Shown piece after piece: positions 26,990 to 39,674 of a stretch of 64,000 bases of DNA. The position numbers were made by a program, and so were the translations under genes. This DNA is from Gonocerus acuteangulatus (lineage: Eukaryota > Arthropoda > Insecta > Hemiptera > Coreidae), in NCBI GenBank assembly GCA_946811695.1, contig OX328128.1, positions 78,795,606 through 78,859,605 of the forward strand, written 5' to 3'. Under the pieces are notes generated by a model. It was not told where the DNA came from. It did not search any database and worked only from the letters and a program-made list of their open reading frames with translations. Position 1 is the stretch's first letter; each line of letters begins with the position of its first letter.

Positions 26990-27078
26990 TCGAATAACTA
27001 TCGATAGTATCGATATTGTTTAACCGATAGTATCGGCCTATCGATAGTGCTGAACTATCGACTATCGCCCATCCCTAC
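26990..27078. mobile_element. Short MITE relic with GATGGGCGATAG end
   Basis: Dense tatcgatagt palindromes end in actatcgcccatccctac. A second copy of this end lies at about 62895-62920. The terminus resembles hAT-like ends; no target duplication was defined. Confidence 0.45.
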
Positions 27079-27491
27079 AGTAGCCTACTGTACGTAATCC
27101 GATAGCTCAGTCGCAGCTTGTAGAATACCAATAGAATTCGGTTTATACTTTTATATTTTGAGGTAGTCTATATTGCGTTACATGTAAGTACTAAAAAAAA
27201 AAAACAATTTTTAAGGGTTTTTGGAGTATGATTGGGCGAATAAGGCAATTTACATTTAAGATTATGTCTAAAAAAACAGAAAAAAATGGTATAATCGATT
27301 TTTCGTCCTGAAAATGATTTTTTAGGACACAAGACGTCCTAACGTATTGTGCTACTAATATGACCTCCTGAAGGCTAAATATTTGCATGACTGAGTATTT
27401 TTAGGTTACCTTTCAAGTGGCCAAACTCCGAAATCCATATCGCTGGGGGCACTTTTCACCACCTTATCTTTCTAGAGCCTTTATAAGTATA

Positions 27492-27845
27492 TGGGGGCGA
27501 GGTTAGCTCAGTGGTAGAGCACTGGACTAATAAGTTAGAGGGCCTGAGTTCAAATCCCGAACAAGCACTAAGGATTTTTTTCTTCTAGCGTCTTCGTTCA
27601 TGGGTTGAATTCGGCCTCCCTGAATGTCCCTAGGCCAACCCAGCCTTTAATTAATTTATTAATGGGTACCGTGGGTGGTAATGACCCTAGCAGTCGAAGC
27701 AGCAAGGGGAATATCAGGCGGTCGGAGCATAGTACTGACCACACTATCTCCCTAGTGAGCCGTATGGTCATGAATCAGATACCTATATAGTATCTGCCCC
27801 TCAGGGCCTTCTTGGCGTATTACGGGACTAATTTATTTATTTTTT
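27492..27845 (+). mobile_element. tRNA-derived SINE, class 3
   Basis: The head is a good tRNA-like domain with A box (ttagctcagtggtaga) and B box (gagttcaaatcc) and an aataa anticodon loop. The shared body contains gtccctaggccaacccagcc and gcagtcgaagcagcaagg, and the tail is T/A-rich. Other copies: 31870-32240 (plus) and 57025-57362 (minus). Confidence 0.85.
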
Positions 27846-28448
27846 ATAAGAAATGTATGTGTATGTGTGTGTTTATCGGTGTTGAGGCGAATTTCTCCTT
27901 TTCCCCTTGTGTTTCCCTCTATCCCAGAGTTTGCCTACAAGGGAGGAATGTACAAGGGGAGTAGGAACGACGAGACTAGGAATTCCTCAGGATTCCGAGC
28001 TTCTCTCTTCTACAAACCTTCCAGGAATATCTTACGGTTGTTTAGAATTATTTACAGCATTATATGGTACATTGTTCATATTATATTCTGTATCTTGTAA
28101 GATATCCATTTGTTGTACGTTGTATGGCTCTGTGTAATTCACAGTGCACTCAGAGGCGAATTTCAATTAGGGATCTCTTTTCCCAACGAATTCGGAGTTT
28201 GAAAATGCCTTCTCCCACAAAATACTTGTTTAGTTATTTCCAAGTTTCGGAAGGTTATCCATTTTTGGCATTCAACAGTGCTTCCAGATTCCAGAAGAGT
28301 TGGTTACTATAAAATTATCTCCTGGTGGACACAGTGCTTGAATTTGTTGAAACAATGATATATCGTTCCTACCATGTCCAACTATGGAATATTCAAATCG
28401 GAGCAAACAAGAGAACAAACCATTGACGAAGTACTATATTGAAAAATT

Positions 28449-30650
28449 CCTCCACGCAGGAGCTGCATAACTAAGCACTTTCCTCAGAATTTGGGTAGTG
28501 TAGACTGCTTTCCAGAACAATTTGCTTAAAATATCCTACATAAATAAAATAAAAACATGAATAGTTCTCTGTTAATTTTGTAATGAGTAACTGGTAAATT
28601 ATTAATTTGCTTCCAGAGTTATGTTTACACATGATACCTACTACACTACGTAATAAATACAAAAGTCCGACTCGCAGGAACTGCGTCATCTTAGCGCGGT
28701 TCCATTCATATCCCTAGTGTTATTTTGTAGACTTAGAATAGAAACAGTTATTACTTTGTTTGGATCATTCCTAATGTAAACAAATATGAAATATTTTCGG
28801 CTAGGGATGAAACTATCCTAAGCAGAAATTACTCTTCCTGCCGTCCCAAGTTTCGGTCTACGAAGACTCTTCTACGAATATATTTCAAATTTACTTAACT
28901 TGCAGTGCTAACATATCCATTTTACTTTTAAATGCAATTAAACAAAATAAAATTGTACATGAAAATGAGAAAGTAGTGTTATTTTTTATTGAACTACGGC
29001 CACATTCAACCACAAAATATAATTATATTTCTAGTATAGAATTTGGCTGCATGACTTCCTACAGGTAAAGGTAACTGTCAGCTGTCCTAGAATTCTTGAT
29101 GAGAACAATGAATCTTGATTTATGAAGTGCAATAAAAGCCTACCTGAACCGGCCTACTACCTCGACCCGGACTGACCCTACGTTTTCAGTTCTGTTACAG
29201 GTTCAAAGAATTTGTATTTATTCCCCTGTTTTATTGAGAAATACATCCTCCTACTAGAAGCAATAACAAAATAACAAGAAATAAAAACAGACAAAAAGAA
29301 CCGTATAAATAAACGAAATCAATTATCGTTTATCAAACTTCTAAGTTATATGTACTTATTTCTCCATTTGACATCGCCTAATCAAAACTTTCTTCAGAAC
29401 CTGTTTTCTAGAGCATTTAGTAAGCTTTCGAATGGTAACCATTCGTTTCCCAAGATTCTCAACCGTTTTCGAAATATCAAGGAAAGTATACGAAGTTTCC
29501 AAAGCTTTTCATCTCTATTAATAAATTATTTTAATTTAACCCTTCCTTAACTCCAAACGTAAGTAAATTTTCAGCATACTAGTTTTGATGAAATTAGAAC
29601 ATGCAGAAAATGTTTCAACTGAATCCCATAATTCGAAGTACCAAAATCAAAGACAAAAAGAACCGTTCGAATAAACAAAATCGATTACTTCAAAGTTTAA
29701 GCACTTATTTATCCGATTGACATCGCTTATTCAAAACTTTCTTTAGAACCTTTTTTGTAGACCATTTAGTAAGCTTTCGAATGGTAACCTTTCGCTTCCC
29801 AAGATTGTCAACGGTTTTCGAGATACTAACGAAAGTATAAAAGGTTACCAAAACTTTTCTTGTCTGTTAATAAAATATTTTATTCTAACCCTTCCTTTAC
29901 TCCAAACGTAACCAAAATTTAAACATATTAGTGTTGGTAAAATTCGAACTTGCAGAAAATGTTTCAACTGAATCCCATAATTGTAAGTACCTAAATCAAA
30001 GACAAAAAGAACAGTTCGAATAAGCGAAATCAATTACTTAAAAGTTTTAAGCACTTATTTCTCCGATTGACATAACCTAATCAAAAATAGTTTTAGAATC
30101 ATTTTTGTAGAGAATTTAGTAAGCTTTCAAATAGTTTCAATCCACTTACCACGATTTCCCAACCGTGTTCGAGATATTAATGAAAGTATACGAAGTTTCC
30201 AAAACTTTTCATGTCTGTTCATAAAATATTTTATTCTAACCCTTCCTTAACTCCAAACGTAACATAACTTTCAACATATTAGTTTTAATGAAAGTAGAAC
30301 ATGCAGATAATGTTTCAACTGAATCCCGTTATTGTAAGTACCCAAACCAAAAACGGTATTCAAAAACTATTTTTCCAATTTTCTCGACAACGGTTAAAGC
30401 TATCGCCTTGAAAATGGTTTCATTCGTTTTCCTAGCCCAAGAAGCCTATAAAACGAGTACTTACAAGCTTATGAACTCAAAAACGTAAGCGTTACGATTT
30501 TTTCTGCGCGAATTTCGCGATCCCAAACGCCATCTTCCAGTGGGCGGATTTTGCTGGTTAACGAACTTGACCTTTCAAATTGGACGACAGATTTTTGTAC
30601 CAAATTTCAACAAAATCGGACCATTCGTCTTCTACCTAGAGAGCGAACAG

Positions 30651-30703
<53 letters not shown>

Positions 30704-30722
30704 TATACATATATATATATAG

Positions 30723-30753
<31 letters not shown>

Positions 30754-30890
30754 GATTTATATAAATGTTAACGGGGGTCATTTTCGGTGTCTACTAGGAT
30801 CGATAAAGATTTGAAGAAATTATTCAAAAATTCCGTCATGAGTGCAACCTCAATAGCTACTTTCCTTCGGAGGAAAGTGCTAAAATGGTC
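28449..30890 (-). mobile_element. Nested Helentron-like elements, families A and B
   Basis: Reading on the minus strand, the 3' end of family A (28449-28660) and its 5' end (about 30766-30890) enclose a family B copy whose 3' end starts at 28665 (gtccgactcgcaggaactgc) and which reaches a (TA)n tract (30653-30752). The B copy contains three diverged repeats of about 250 bp (29340-30280) and the block gggcggattttgctggttaa. Its 5' terminal hairpin is missing, so the join in (TA)n looks recombinant. Confidence 0.55.
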
Positions 30891-30894
30891 TTAT

Positions 30895-31355
30895 TTGGTT
30901 TAGCTTCCAGAGTTATGTTAATACATGATACTGTACTACTTAATAAATACACAAAAACTTAATTTTCCGTCTTTTGATCTGACCCCCCCCCCTCCAAATT
31001 TAGTTTACTATTACAACGTATTTCTCTCTTTATATCAGCATAACGAATACCGAGTTTCGTTGAAATATAAAACAAACTACGGCTGGCATGGTCAAATTAG
31101 TGTTTTGGGTCCGGGGTAAACCCCCCCCCCCCTCCCGGTGGACCGATTTTGGTGGTTAACGAACTCGTTCAATCGTTTGCTAATTGAACGCAATGTACCA
31201 CGTTTCGTGAAGAAAAAACAAAAACGATTTTTAACGGGGGTCATTTTCGGTGTCTACTAGGTAGGATCGATAAAGATTTGAAGGAATTTTTCAAAAATTC
31301 CGTCATGAGTGCAACCTCAATAGCTACTTTCCTTCGGAGGAAAGTGCTAAAAAGA
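30895..31355 (-). mobile_element. Internally deleted Helentron-like family A copy
   Basis: The right end has the family A 5' hairpin in reverse (ctttccttcggaggaaagtg). The middle has one tandem block (gtccggggtaaac with a C run), and the left end keeps part of the 3' region (cttccagagttatg). About 460 bp compared with about 1.2 kb for full copies. Confidence 0.6.
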
Positions 31356-31869
31356 AAGGTAGATTTTCAGAATTCCCCTGTCTCTTACAAGATCCTGAAA
31401 TATGGTAAGAAAAAAAAGGAGGTGTTAGCGAAACTGATTTTGCTACGAGGAAAAATTCTGACCAAAAATCTAATAAATTATTCATGCTTGTGTAAGTAGT
31501 TTGAGAAATGGACGCTACACAAGGAGCAGCCATTGATAAGGGAGAAGCTTATCAGTGAATGGAATCGATAGGAGGAATCGACAGGGAGATATTCAACATA
31601 GAGGTCATCAATCTAGATACTCATGGTCCACTAGTGACGTCATCACTTACCAATTCTATCTCTCAGGAAAACATTTTCTGCGTTGTTATTTCGTTCTTAA
31701 GTTGCGCTTCATGGGACGTAGATATTGAAACAGTAGCGTAAAGAGCAAAGTACAGCATTATTCAAATAAATTTGTATTTATTATTTATTCATTCATCTAC
31801 TGATTTTTTTTATTCTATGAATAACAGGGTTGGCTCTTTATTCAATACATTTTTATTGAATTATATTAT

Positions 31870-32240
31870 TGGGGGCGAGGTTAGCTCAGTGGTAGAGCAC
31901 TCACTAATGAACTGGAGGACCAGGTTCAAAACCCGAGCGCGCACTAAAGATTTGTTCTTCTAGTGCTACCGTTCGAGGGTTGGATTTGGGGTCCCAGATC
32001 GTCCCTAGGCTCACCCAGCCTTTAATTATTTAATTAATAATGGTTACCTTGGGTGCTAATGACTCTAGCAGTCGAAGCAGCCAAGGGGAAAATCAGGCGG
32101 CCGGAGCATAGTATTGGCCACACTATCTCCCTTGTTTGCCGTATGGTCAAGAATCAGATACCTCTACAGTATCTGCCCCTCTGGGCCCTTGTGGCCTGTT
32201 ACGGGCCTGTTTTTTTTGTTTGTTTTTTTTTATTGAATAC
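31870..32240 (+). mobile_element. tRNA-derived SINE, class 3
   Basis: Same head and body as 27492-27845: gggggcgaggttagctcagt, then the cagtcgaagcagccaagg body, ending in a T-rich tail. The anticodon arm has lost several bases. Confidence 0.8.
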
Positions 32241-32526
32241 GAATTTATTCATAAATAATTTATTGCTGTTTAATTTATTTTTTATTTAATGCATAATTAA
32301 TTATTTGTTCATCTTCATTTATTATTTCTATTGATTTAAAGTAATTTGATTCATGGAAAAAAAGGAGGAAAATTTGTTTTCTTTTTTGACCAGTATTCAG
32401 GTCCTAAGTACATTCTACTCAAAACATGTTTTTTTTTTTTTTTTTTTAATATTTCCTTTACTTAAAATAAATAATAAATGTGAAAGTTTGTGCTCTAATA
32501 AAAATTAAGCATGACTTAATTCAATT

Positions 32527-32710
32527 CCCGGAGGCCCGTGGCCGTGTGCGTTAAGTCGTGAGCAATTAGCACTCCGTGCCAAAGGGTCGTGGGTTCGATT
32601 CCCACTAGGGGTGATGGCTTTTCTTTACAAAAAAGAAAATGCATCACCCCTATCCTGGCTAGAAAAGGGTGGTAACCTATAGAGAACCCGTCCTAAAATT
32701 CCTAGTTAAT
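32527..32710 (+). mobile_element. tRNA-derived SINE, class 2
   Basis: Head with gtgggttcgattcccact (B box), an internal hairpin around cttttctttacaaaaaagaa, and the tail aaaagggtggtaacctatag. Better preserved than the copy at 22438. Confidence 0.8.
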
Positions 32711-33209
32711 AATAAATGGACGTTATAATTTAATTTAATTTAATTAAACCTCCCGTCTCCTGAATTGAATTCATTATTATCCATTAAGAATTTCCGTAAT
32801 TATTTAAAAATTATTATCATACAGGACCTCAGAATAAGATTATACAGACCTAATATTATTATAACAGGCAAGTTTTTAAAATAAAGTAGTTGCATGTTTT
32901 TAATAATATCAGTAATGTTCTGTAAACAATATCACTCAATTAAATAATTTTCATTAAAATTAAGAGATATTTTAATGAACGTAATCATTTTTATTAGAAA
33001 CGATTGTTAGAATAAATCATTTGTATTTAATGAAAGATCTCAATCAAATAAATCAATTTTTTCCAATAAAAATTTTCATTAGAATAAATCATTAATATTC
33101 AATAATTTATTTATACATTTTTGAGGACGCGACTATGGCAATTCATCACAAAAAACTAATATATAAATACAATATTGTAAATTCCTGAGATTAATGGTAT
33201 ACACTACAA

Positions 33210-33763
33210 CATTGTTGGGCAAAACTAACGTTAGTAAACTAAACTAACGTTAGTTTTCTCTAACTAAAACTAAACTAATGTTGTATTTTTAGTTTTAGTT
33301 TAGTTTTAGATTTGTATAATTATTAATCATGTGGACTCCGTTTTTAGTATGGTAATTAGTTTAGTTTAGTAATAGAGACCTAAATTTGTGATTTTAGTTT
33401 TTAGTTTACTAATTTAGTTTATCAAAGAACATATGTTTGCAAATTACGAGAAAAAGCCACAATTTCTTATTCTTAAGCAAGTTCTATTAGTTTTAATAAT
33501 TTACTTAAGTATCGAAATAACATATGATTTACATTAATTCATGTTATTTTAGTAAAACTAAACTAAACTAAACAAAACTAAAGCTTTAATTTAGTTTTTA
33601 GTCAATTCCCAAAGATTTAGTTTTAGTTTAGTTAAAATCCATTAATTAGTAACATTTTAGTTTTATTTTTTTTAGGTTGCAATTTTTAGTTTAGTTTTAG
33701 TTTATTCCAAAAAGTGAATTTAGTTTTAATTTTAGTTTTAGTTTTTAGTTTTGCCCAACATTG
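33210..33763. mobile_element. hAT-like MITE with 8-bp target duplication
   Basis: Ends CATTGTTGGGCAAAAC and GTTTTGCCCAACATTG are inverted repeats with one mismatch, flanked by cactacaa at 33202-33209 and 33764-33771. The interior is almost entirely tttagttttagttt on one strand and its complement on the other, non-coding. Its ends resemble the element at 2964-3492 in the gggcaaa core. Confidence 0.88.
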
Positions 33764-33771
33764 CACTACAA

Positions 33772-34685
33772 AGAGGCATGACAATTTTCAGATAAGTGTC
33801 AGATTAAAAGAATATTCAATAAAAATGTTCATTCAAATAAATTATTTGTATTCAATAATGAATAAAAATAAAAAGTTACATTATTCATTGAATGGCAGAA
33901 TAATGAATGAAAAGTTATTCATTATTCAGAATGAAACATCAAATTTATTCATCGTTCATTGTTCTGAATGATTTTTGCCCAAAATTTATAGAGAGTAAAT
34001 AAATGCGCTCGGTCGCTAAAAACTCGTCCGATTTTGGAGGCTTTCACTAAACATACATTACCAAAGGCTGTAGCATAGTGTATTTCGAGAAACAAAAATT
34101 ACGGTCGCGAAGAACGACATTTAAATTTGTGATTTGATCTAATCATTCTTCCTGAAGGGATCAATTAGCTGGTTTTTATTCCCCCGTTGTGTATGCCACA
34201 GATTTTCACCTTCACCCCCTTAACAACCATAAACGTTTTTAACGTTTTTAGTCAATGGGCACGTGAAAATCGATCACCTGACTCCTCAGGACTACGTGGA
34301 GAGCCGTGTAACTCACTCTTCCATCTCTTAACTCACTCTTCCATCTCTTAACTCACTCTAATCAAAATTTCTTAGTGTTTTAAGGTACTTCCTTTCAAAT
34401 AGTTTTTAATAGTACGGATCGTCCCGACGTCCATAGCCACGTTAAATGAACCGGTTCCCGTTGATCACCGATCTTGAGCAACGTCGGGCGTGGCTTTATA
34501 AAAGGGTGGCAGCCTGTACATAGCCAGGTGTTAATCGCAAATTGTTGATACGCCGTTAAACAAAAAAGAAAATTATGGATTGTGTTTCGTCCTGGAAAAC
34601 GAATTATTGTTGCTGTAAGCATCATGGATACATGGGAACGAGTTTTCATACGACCTTGTTTTTGCCCGAAATGCTTATTTACGAA
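33772..34685. other. Non-coding stretch with SINE tail relic
   Basis: No gene recognised. A short 20-bp tandem (aactcactcttccatctctt, 34309-34360) and a SINE tail fragment (about 34500-34570, including gttgatacgccgttaaac) are visible. Confidence 0.5.
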
Positions 34686-35139
34686 TTACTAATTTATTTT
34701 TAATTATTCATTAAATGACCTTTAGCTCAAATATATACGACTCGCGAATAAGGCGGAAGGTCAATAAAATTACGCCACACACGTTTACACTTTTTATTTA
34801 TCTTCCCTACATGTTTCGCACCCTTATTGGTGCCTCTTCAGGGGAACACACTTAAACATTAAATTCAGCCTCAACTTGAGGAATGGAACCTTCCACCAGC
34901 AGGGCCTCGTCTAAACTGGTCATATTGGATTCGTTCGGTCAATGACCAGTTTAGACGAGGCCCTGCTGGTGGATGGTCTCACTCCTCAGGTTGAGGCTGA
35001 ATTTAATGTTTAACTGTGTCCCCCTGAAGAGGCACCAATAAGGGTGCGAAACATGTAGGGAAGATAAATAAAAAGTGTAAAAGTGTGTGGCGTAATTTTA
35101 TTGACCTTCCGCCTTATTCGCGAGTTACTAATTTATTTT
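34686..35139. mobile_element. Large fold-back insertion with hammerhead-like motif
   Basis: Inverted arms of about 185 bp (about 34738-34922 and 34940-35125) surround a spacer of about 17 bp. Each arm includes CTGAAGA, a stem (GCACC/GGTGC) and GCGAAAC: 34813-34842 on the minus strand and 35024-35052 on the plus strand. The direct repeat ttactaatttatttt at 34686-34700 and 35124-35139 may be the target duplication. A single, decayed arm of the same family is at 45700-45850. Confidence 0.7.
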
Positions 35140-35759
35140 GTTATCGAATTGTTCCATACCAAGTCTTCTCGCTTTAGTTCAAAATAGTCTTTTCGTTACG
35201 AAAATAAGAACTCTCTTTTAAAAGCACCGAGTGTCGAAACGCGTGCATCCTGATAGGTTAAAATCTATTAATTTCTTCAGCATCAGTCATAAACACTATA
35301 TATATAAATATTCCGTGGAGAAAATGTTTATTTTATTTCATTATGAATGTCGGATAACATACACTTAATGTAATAAATCAAGAGGAAGGTAGCCATCGTC
35401 TGCCAAAAGAGATTTGTTCCAGACCTGACATGATGGGTCCATACAAAGGCTAGGGGGTTTGTCCTCTACTCAGCAGACGCTAGGTATCAAGTTGAGTCGA
35501 TGGAGTGCTATTGACAGCTGAATGGACAGCCTAGTAATCACCGAGTGGTGTCCTGTGTTTAGGAAATCATTACTCACTAATCAGCTGTGTCCAGGAAACA
35601 ACGCAGGCAGGAGGTTCCAAGAACCTAAGCTGTTTCTACGTTTATCAGAACAATTTCAGAATAGGATTGCAATTGAAATGGTCAGGAGATCAATTCATCT
35701 AATATTCGACCAAGAAAGTAACTTGGCAAAGGTATACATACGAAGTTGGACGTACAACT
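35140..35759. other. Non-coding stretch before minisatellite
   Basis: No recognisable gene. Sequence related to the minisatellite unit (ggtatacatacgaagttgga) begins around 35729. Confidence 0.5.
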
Positions 35760-37190
35760 AAGGCAATGTATGCATAAATAGTCCAGGTTGTCTGCTGCGA
35801 GTCCATACTAGGCAATATACTATACTTGTAATGAGTCCATCTAAGGAAATGCATGCATAAAGAGTCCAGGTAGCCTGCAGCGAGTCCATACTAGGCACTA
35901 TACTTGTATGGAGTCCAGGTAGTCTTCAGCGAACTTGGTAAAGGTATACATACGAAGTTGGACGTACAACTAAGGTAATGTATGCATAAATAGTCCAGGT
36001 TGTCTGCCGCGAGTCCATACTAGGCTATTTATGCATAAATAGTCCAGGTTGTCTGCCGCGAGTCCATACTAGGCAATGTATGCATAAATAGTCCAGGTTG
36101 TCTGCCTCGAGTCCATACTAGGCAATGTATGCATAAATAGTCCAGGTTGTCTGCCGCGAGTCCATACTAGGCAATGTATGCATAAATAGTCCAGGTTGTC
36201 TGCCGCGAGTCCATACTAAGCAATGTATGCATAAATAGTCCAGGTTGTCTGCCGCGAGTCCATACTAGGCAATGTATGCATAAATAGTCCAGGTTGTCTG
36301 CCGCGAGTCCATACTAGGCAAGGTACTTATAATGAGTCTAGGTAGTCTGGCGAGTCCATACTAGGCAAGGTACTTTTAATGAGTCTAGATAGTCTGGCGA
36401 GTCCATACTAGGCAAGGTACTTTTAATGAGTCTAGATAGTCTGGCGAATCCATACTAGGCAAGGTACTTATAATGAGTATATAGATAGTCTAGCGAGTCC
36501 ATACTAGGCAAGGTACTTATAATGAGTATAGGTAGTCTGCCGCGAGTCCCTACTAGGTAAGGTACTTATAATGAGTCTAGATAGTCTGCGGCGAGTCCAT
36601 ACTAGGCAAGGTACTTATAATGAGTCTAGATAGTCTGCAGCGAGTCCATACTAGGCAAGGTACTTATAATGAATATAGGTAGTCTGCCGCGAGTCCATAC
36701 TAGGCAATGTACTTGTAAAGAGTCCAGGTAGTCTTCCGTGAGTCCTTACTGGGCAAGGTAGTTATAATGAGACTAGGTAGTCTTCCGCGAGTCCATACTG
36801 GGCAAGGTACTTATAATGAGACTAGATAGTCTTCCGCGAGTCCATACTGGGCAAGGTACTTATAATGAGACTAGATAGTCTTCCGCGAGTCCATACTGGG
36901 CAAGGTACTTATAATGAGACTAGATAGTCTTCCGCGAGTCCATACTGGGCAAGGTACTTATAATGAGACTAGGTAGTCTTCCGCGAGTCCATACTGGGCA
37001 AGGTACTTATAATGAGACTAGATAGTCTTCCGCGAGTCCATACTGGGCAAGGTACTTATAATGAGACTAGATAGTCTTCCGCGAGTCCATACTGGGCAAG
37101 GTACTTATAATGAGACTAGGTAGTCTTCCGCGAGTCCATACTGGGCAAGGTACTTATAATGAGACTAGATAGTCTGCCGCGAGTCCATTG
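35760..37190. repeat. 49-bp minisatellite with variant blocks
   Basis: About 29 units, mostly near 49 bp, all containing cgagtccatactaggcaa or close variants. Three blocks differ in their first half: atgcataaatagtccaggtt (about 35760-36310), acttataatgagtctagata (36310-36720) and acttataatgagactagata (36720-37180). Neighbouring units are most alike, as expected from local expansion. Confidence 0.95.
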
Positions 37191-37796
37191 TTGAGATATC
37201 CAGTTATTTCCTTAGAAAGCCGTATTCTCCGGCTACAGTGTGCTCTCTAACAATCACGATCGTACACTTCAGAAGTCATAAAGGAGCACTATTTGTGGTT
37301 TTACGCCTACAGTGGACACTATCTTCCTCATGCCACCCTCACATTCCGTCACGCACTCCATCTAAGTAAGACTCAGCATTCGTGAGTGCAGTGCGTTTAT
37401 CAATGAAACCAGGCTCCTATACTACCTTCCGGAGATAAAGGGAGACCCGCGTGGCGAGGGTCCGAATCCCGCAATCTACAGGATGGCGTGGAGATTACAA
37501 TACACAAGTCACAGCCAACCACAAAACTAATAGGAAAATGCAATTATTTCAAATTTTCTTTAAGGTTTGGACTAAAAGAGGGCTAGAGTTGAGAAATAGA
37601 TCTCCACGGCTAGGACTAGGCCACGGAAGAAAAACGGAAGAGATAAGCCCTTCAAGGAGATAGAAAGCAATTAAAGGCGCTTAGAACCATTATCCTCGCG
37701 ACTCTCCATTCAAAGCACCTCCAAGCATTTCTTACTTTCTTTACAAATAATATTTAACTCACTAAAGGACCAAAAATTACGGCAGTCATTACACTC
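37191..37796. other. Unassigned stretch
   Basis: Unlike its surroundings it has moderate GC in 37250-37680, but no open frame with a recognisable product. It may be decayed transposon coding sequence. Confidence 0.35.
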
Positions 37797-37799
37797 TTA

Positions 37800-38060
37800 T
37801 ATCGTCGATACAAATGCAAAGTATCGAATTTGAAAATCACCACTTTTCGGAGTGAAAAAAACTTTATTCATTAGTATGCTTTTGGACAGTCAAATAGTCC
37901 TCAGATTCGACCTTTTGACAGTGGTTACATTCCCCTTTCACTGAGTGAACTTAGATTCGAGAGTTTGCCGTCCATCAGTCCAACAACATTTGTTATAGAT
38001 TGAAAATAAAAATGCGTTTTTTTTTTTCACTTTCGATACTTTGCGTTTGTATCGACGATA
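37800..38060. mobile_element. Short TIR element with TTA duplication
   Basis: Ends tatcgtcgatacaaatgcaa and the matching inverted ttgcgtttgtatcgacgata are flanked by TTA at 37797-37799 and 38061-38063. It is 261 bp and non-coding. A 3-bp TTA target fits PIF/Harbinger-type MITEs. Confidence 0.75.
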
Positions 38061-38139
38061 TTATGCAGTTTTGGCTTATCAAGTGTGCAAATCAATACAA
38101 ATTTATTCAATTAACTTGGGGCATATATAGGATGTAATT

Positions 38140-38360
38140 TCGGGTGGGGGAGCTTTTTTTTGCTGGGAGCATTTGGTGGGTACGGAATACTAACAATCTA
38201 GAACATGGAATAGTTAGCCAACTAAAACGCTATTACAACCCCAAAAAAAATTCTTAAATGAGTGATCTTATTTAACTTATTTTTAAGGTTTTTATGACAC
38301 ATTTTTATCGATTAAATAAAAAAAAAGGTGGCTGCAGCCCCCTCAGCACGCCCATAACTT
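38140..38360 (+). mobile_element. Repeat family C copy
   Basis: Shares ggaatactaac, gccaactaaaacgctatta, a tttaaggtttttatgacaca stretch and the ctgcagccccctcagc end with copies at 44400-44590, 49480-49665 (minus) and 63795-64000. It has no coding capacity. Class unknown. Confidence 0.6.
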
Positions 38361-39425
38361 GGGTTTAAAGTGATAAATGTGTTCAGATGAGATGTCAAAA
38401 TGTTTCCGATTTTATAGCAGAATCCGATCCCCAAAAGATGCTTTTCTTGGCCGATATTTCCGCAAAAAACTTGTAGAGATCTTTAATTTTTGCGTTACTA
38501 GGCTTCCGGGTTAAATTTTATAAGTACCTAGACGTAGGGTAATCAAATGAAGCCATTTTCAATAGCATATCTAAAACTGTTTTTGAGAAATGTGGCAATA
38601 AACAAGGTTTTCCTTTTGATTTTCGGACAAATTCGGAAGAGTTTGATAGGGAAATTGATGTAGCTGTTCACTATCAATTTGAAAGCTTATTAAATTCAAA
38701 AGCGAATGCTAACCCATGTGCGATAGACCGACCTCATACGAAGAAATCATCCCGTTGTGGTGCCTAGGCTTTTGCTTCTCTTTGGGAATTCATTTTATAT
38801 TTTTACGTTTTGCATGAATGATTAAGACAAAACTTTAACTAATTCTATTCTAAGCTTTACAAATACACTAGGGATTATGACACAAACGTTGTCTCCGGTA
38901 GTAACTTCCAGTCCCGGCAGACTATTCCCAGTAAATTGGTGTTCCTCAGGGATGTCTACTTAGCACCAGCCTATTCTCTATTAGCAGCTAGGCAGACCTA
39001 CACAAACCCTCTCTCCGAGCAGAATCTCCATCTAAGCAAGTAAGCAAACCTGATTCATAAGTAATAATGGACCAAAATTTTAAACTTTTAACATAGGAGA
39101 ATATTATTTATGTTCATCAATGGTATGAATGATATTAAACAATAAATCGTCCCAGACAACCATTCGAAAATTCACATTCTTTCTTAATTGACCATAATGA
39201 GAGTAAATTCTCCTAAAGTGTGCGTTATAAAGAGACTGTAGGTCGGGAGAGGCTAAGGATAGGCCATAACTCATTCCGCCTCCTTACCTTCTGCTCAGTC
39301 ATTTTTCACTTTAAATGTATTAAAAGCCTGAGAGCAATTTCTCCATCCCTGCTCGAGTAGGCGTGGAAGAACAGTAATCCCGCCTCAGTGTAATATTTAT
39401 GCTAATTCACTATACTAACTGATTA
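38361..39425. other. Unassigned stretch
   Basis: No gene or clear repeat recognised. It includes scattered low-complexity runs only. Confidence 0.4.
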
Positions 39426-39431
39426 TAGCAT

Positions 39432-39674
<243 letters not shown>

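Noticed and set aside
27001..27065. Regulatory cluster of tatcgatagt palindromes
   Set aside because: The same sequence ends in the repeat terminus also found at 62902-62919, so it is better explained as a MITE relic.
34395..34649. 84-codon minus-strand open frame
   Set aside because: Crosses a SINE tail fragment, with no recognisable domain.
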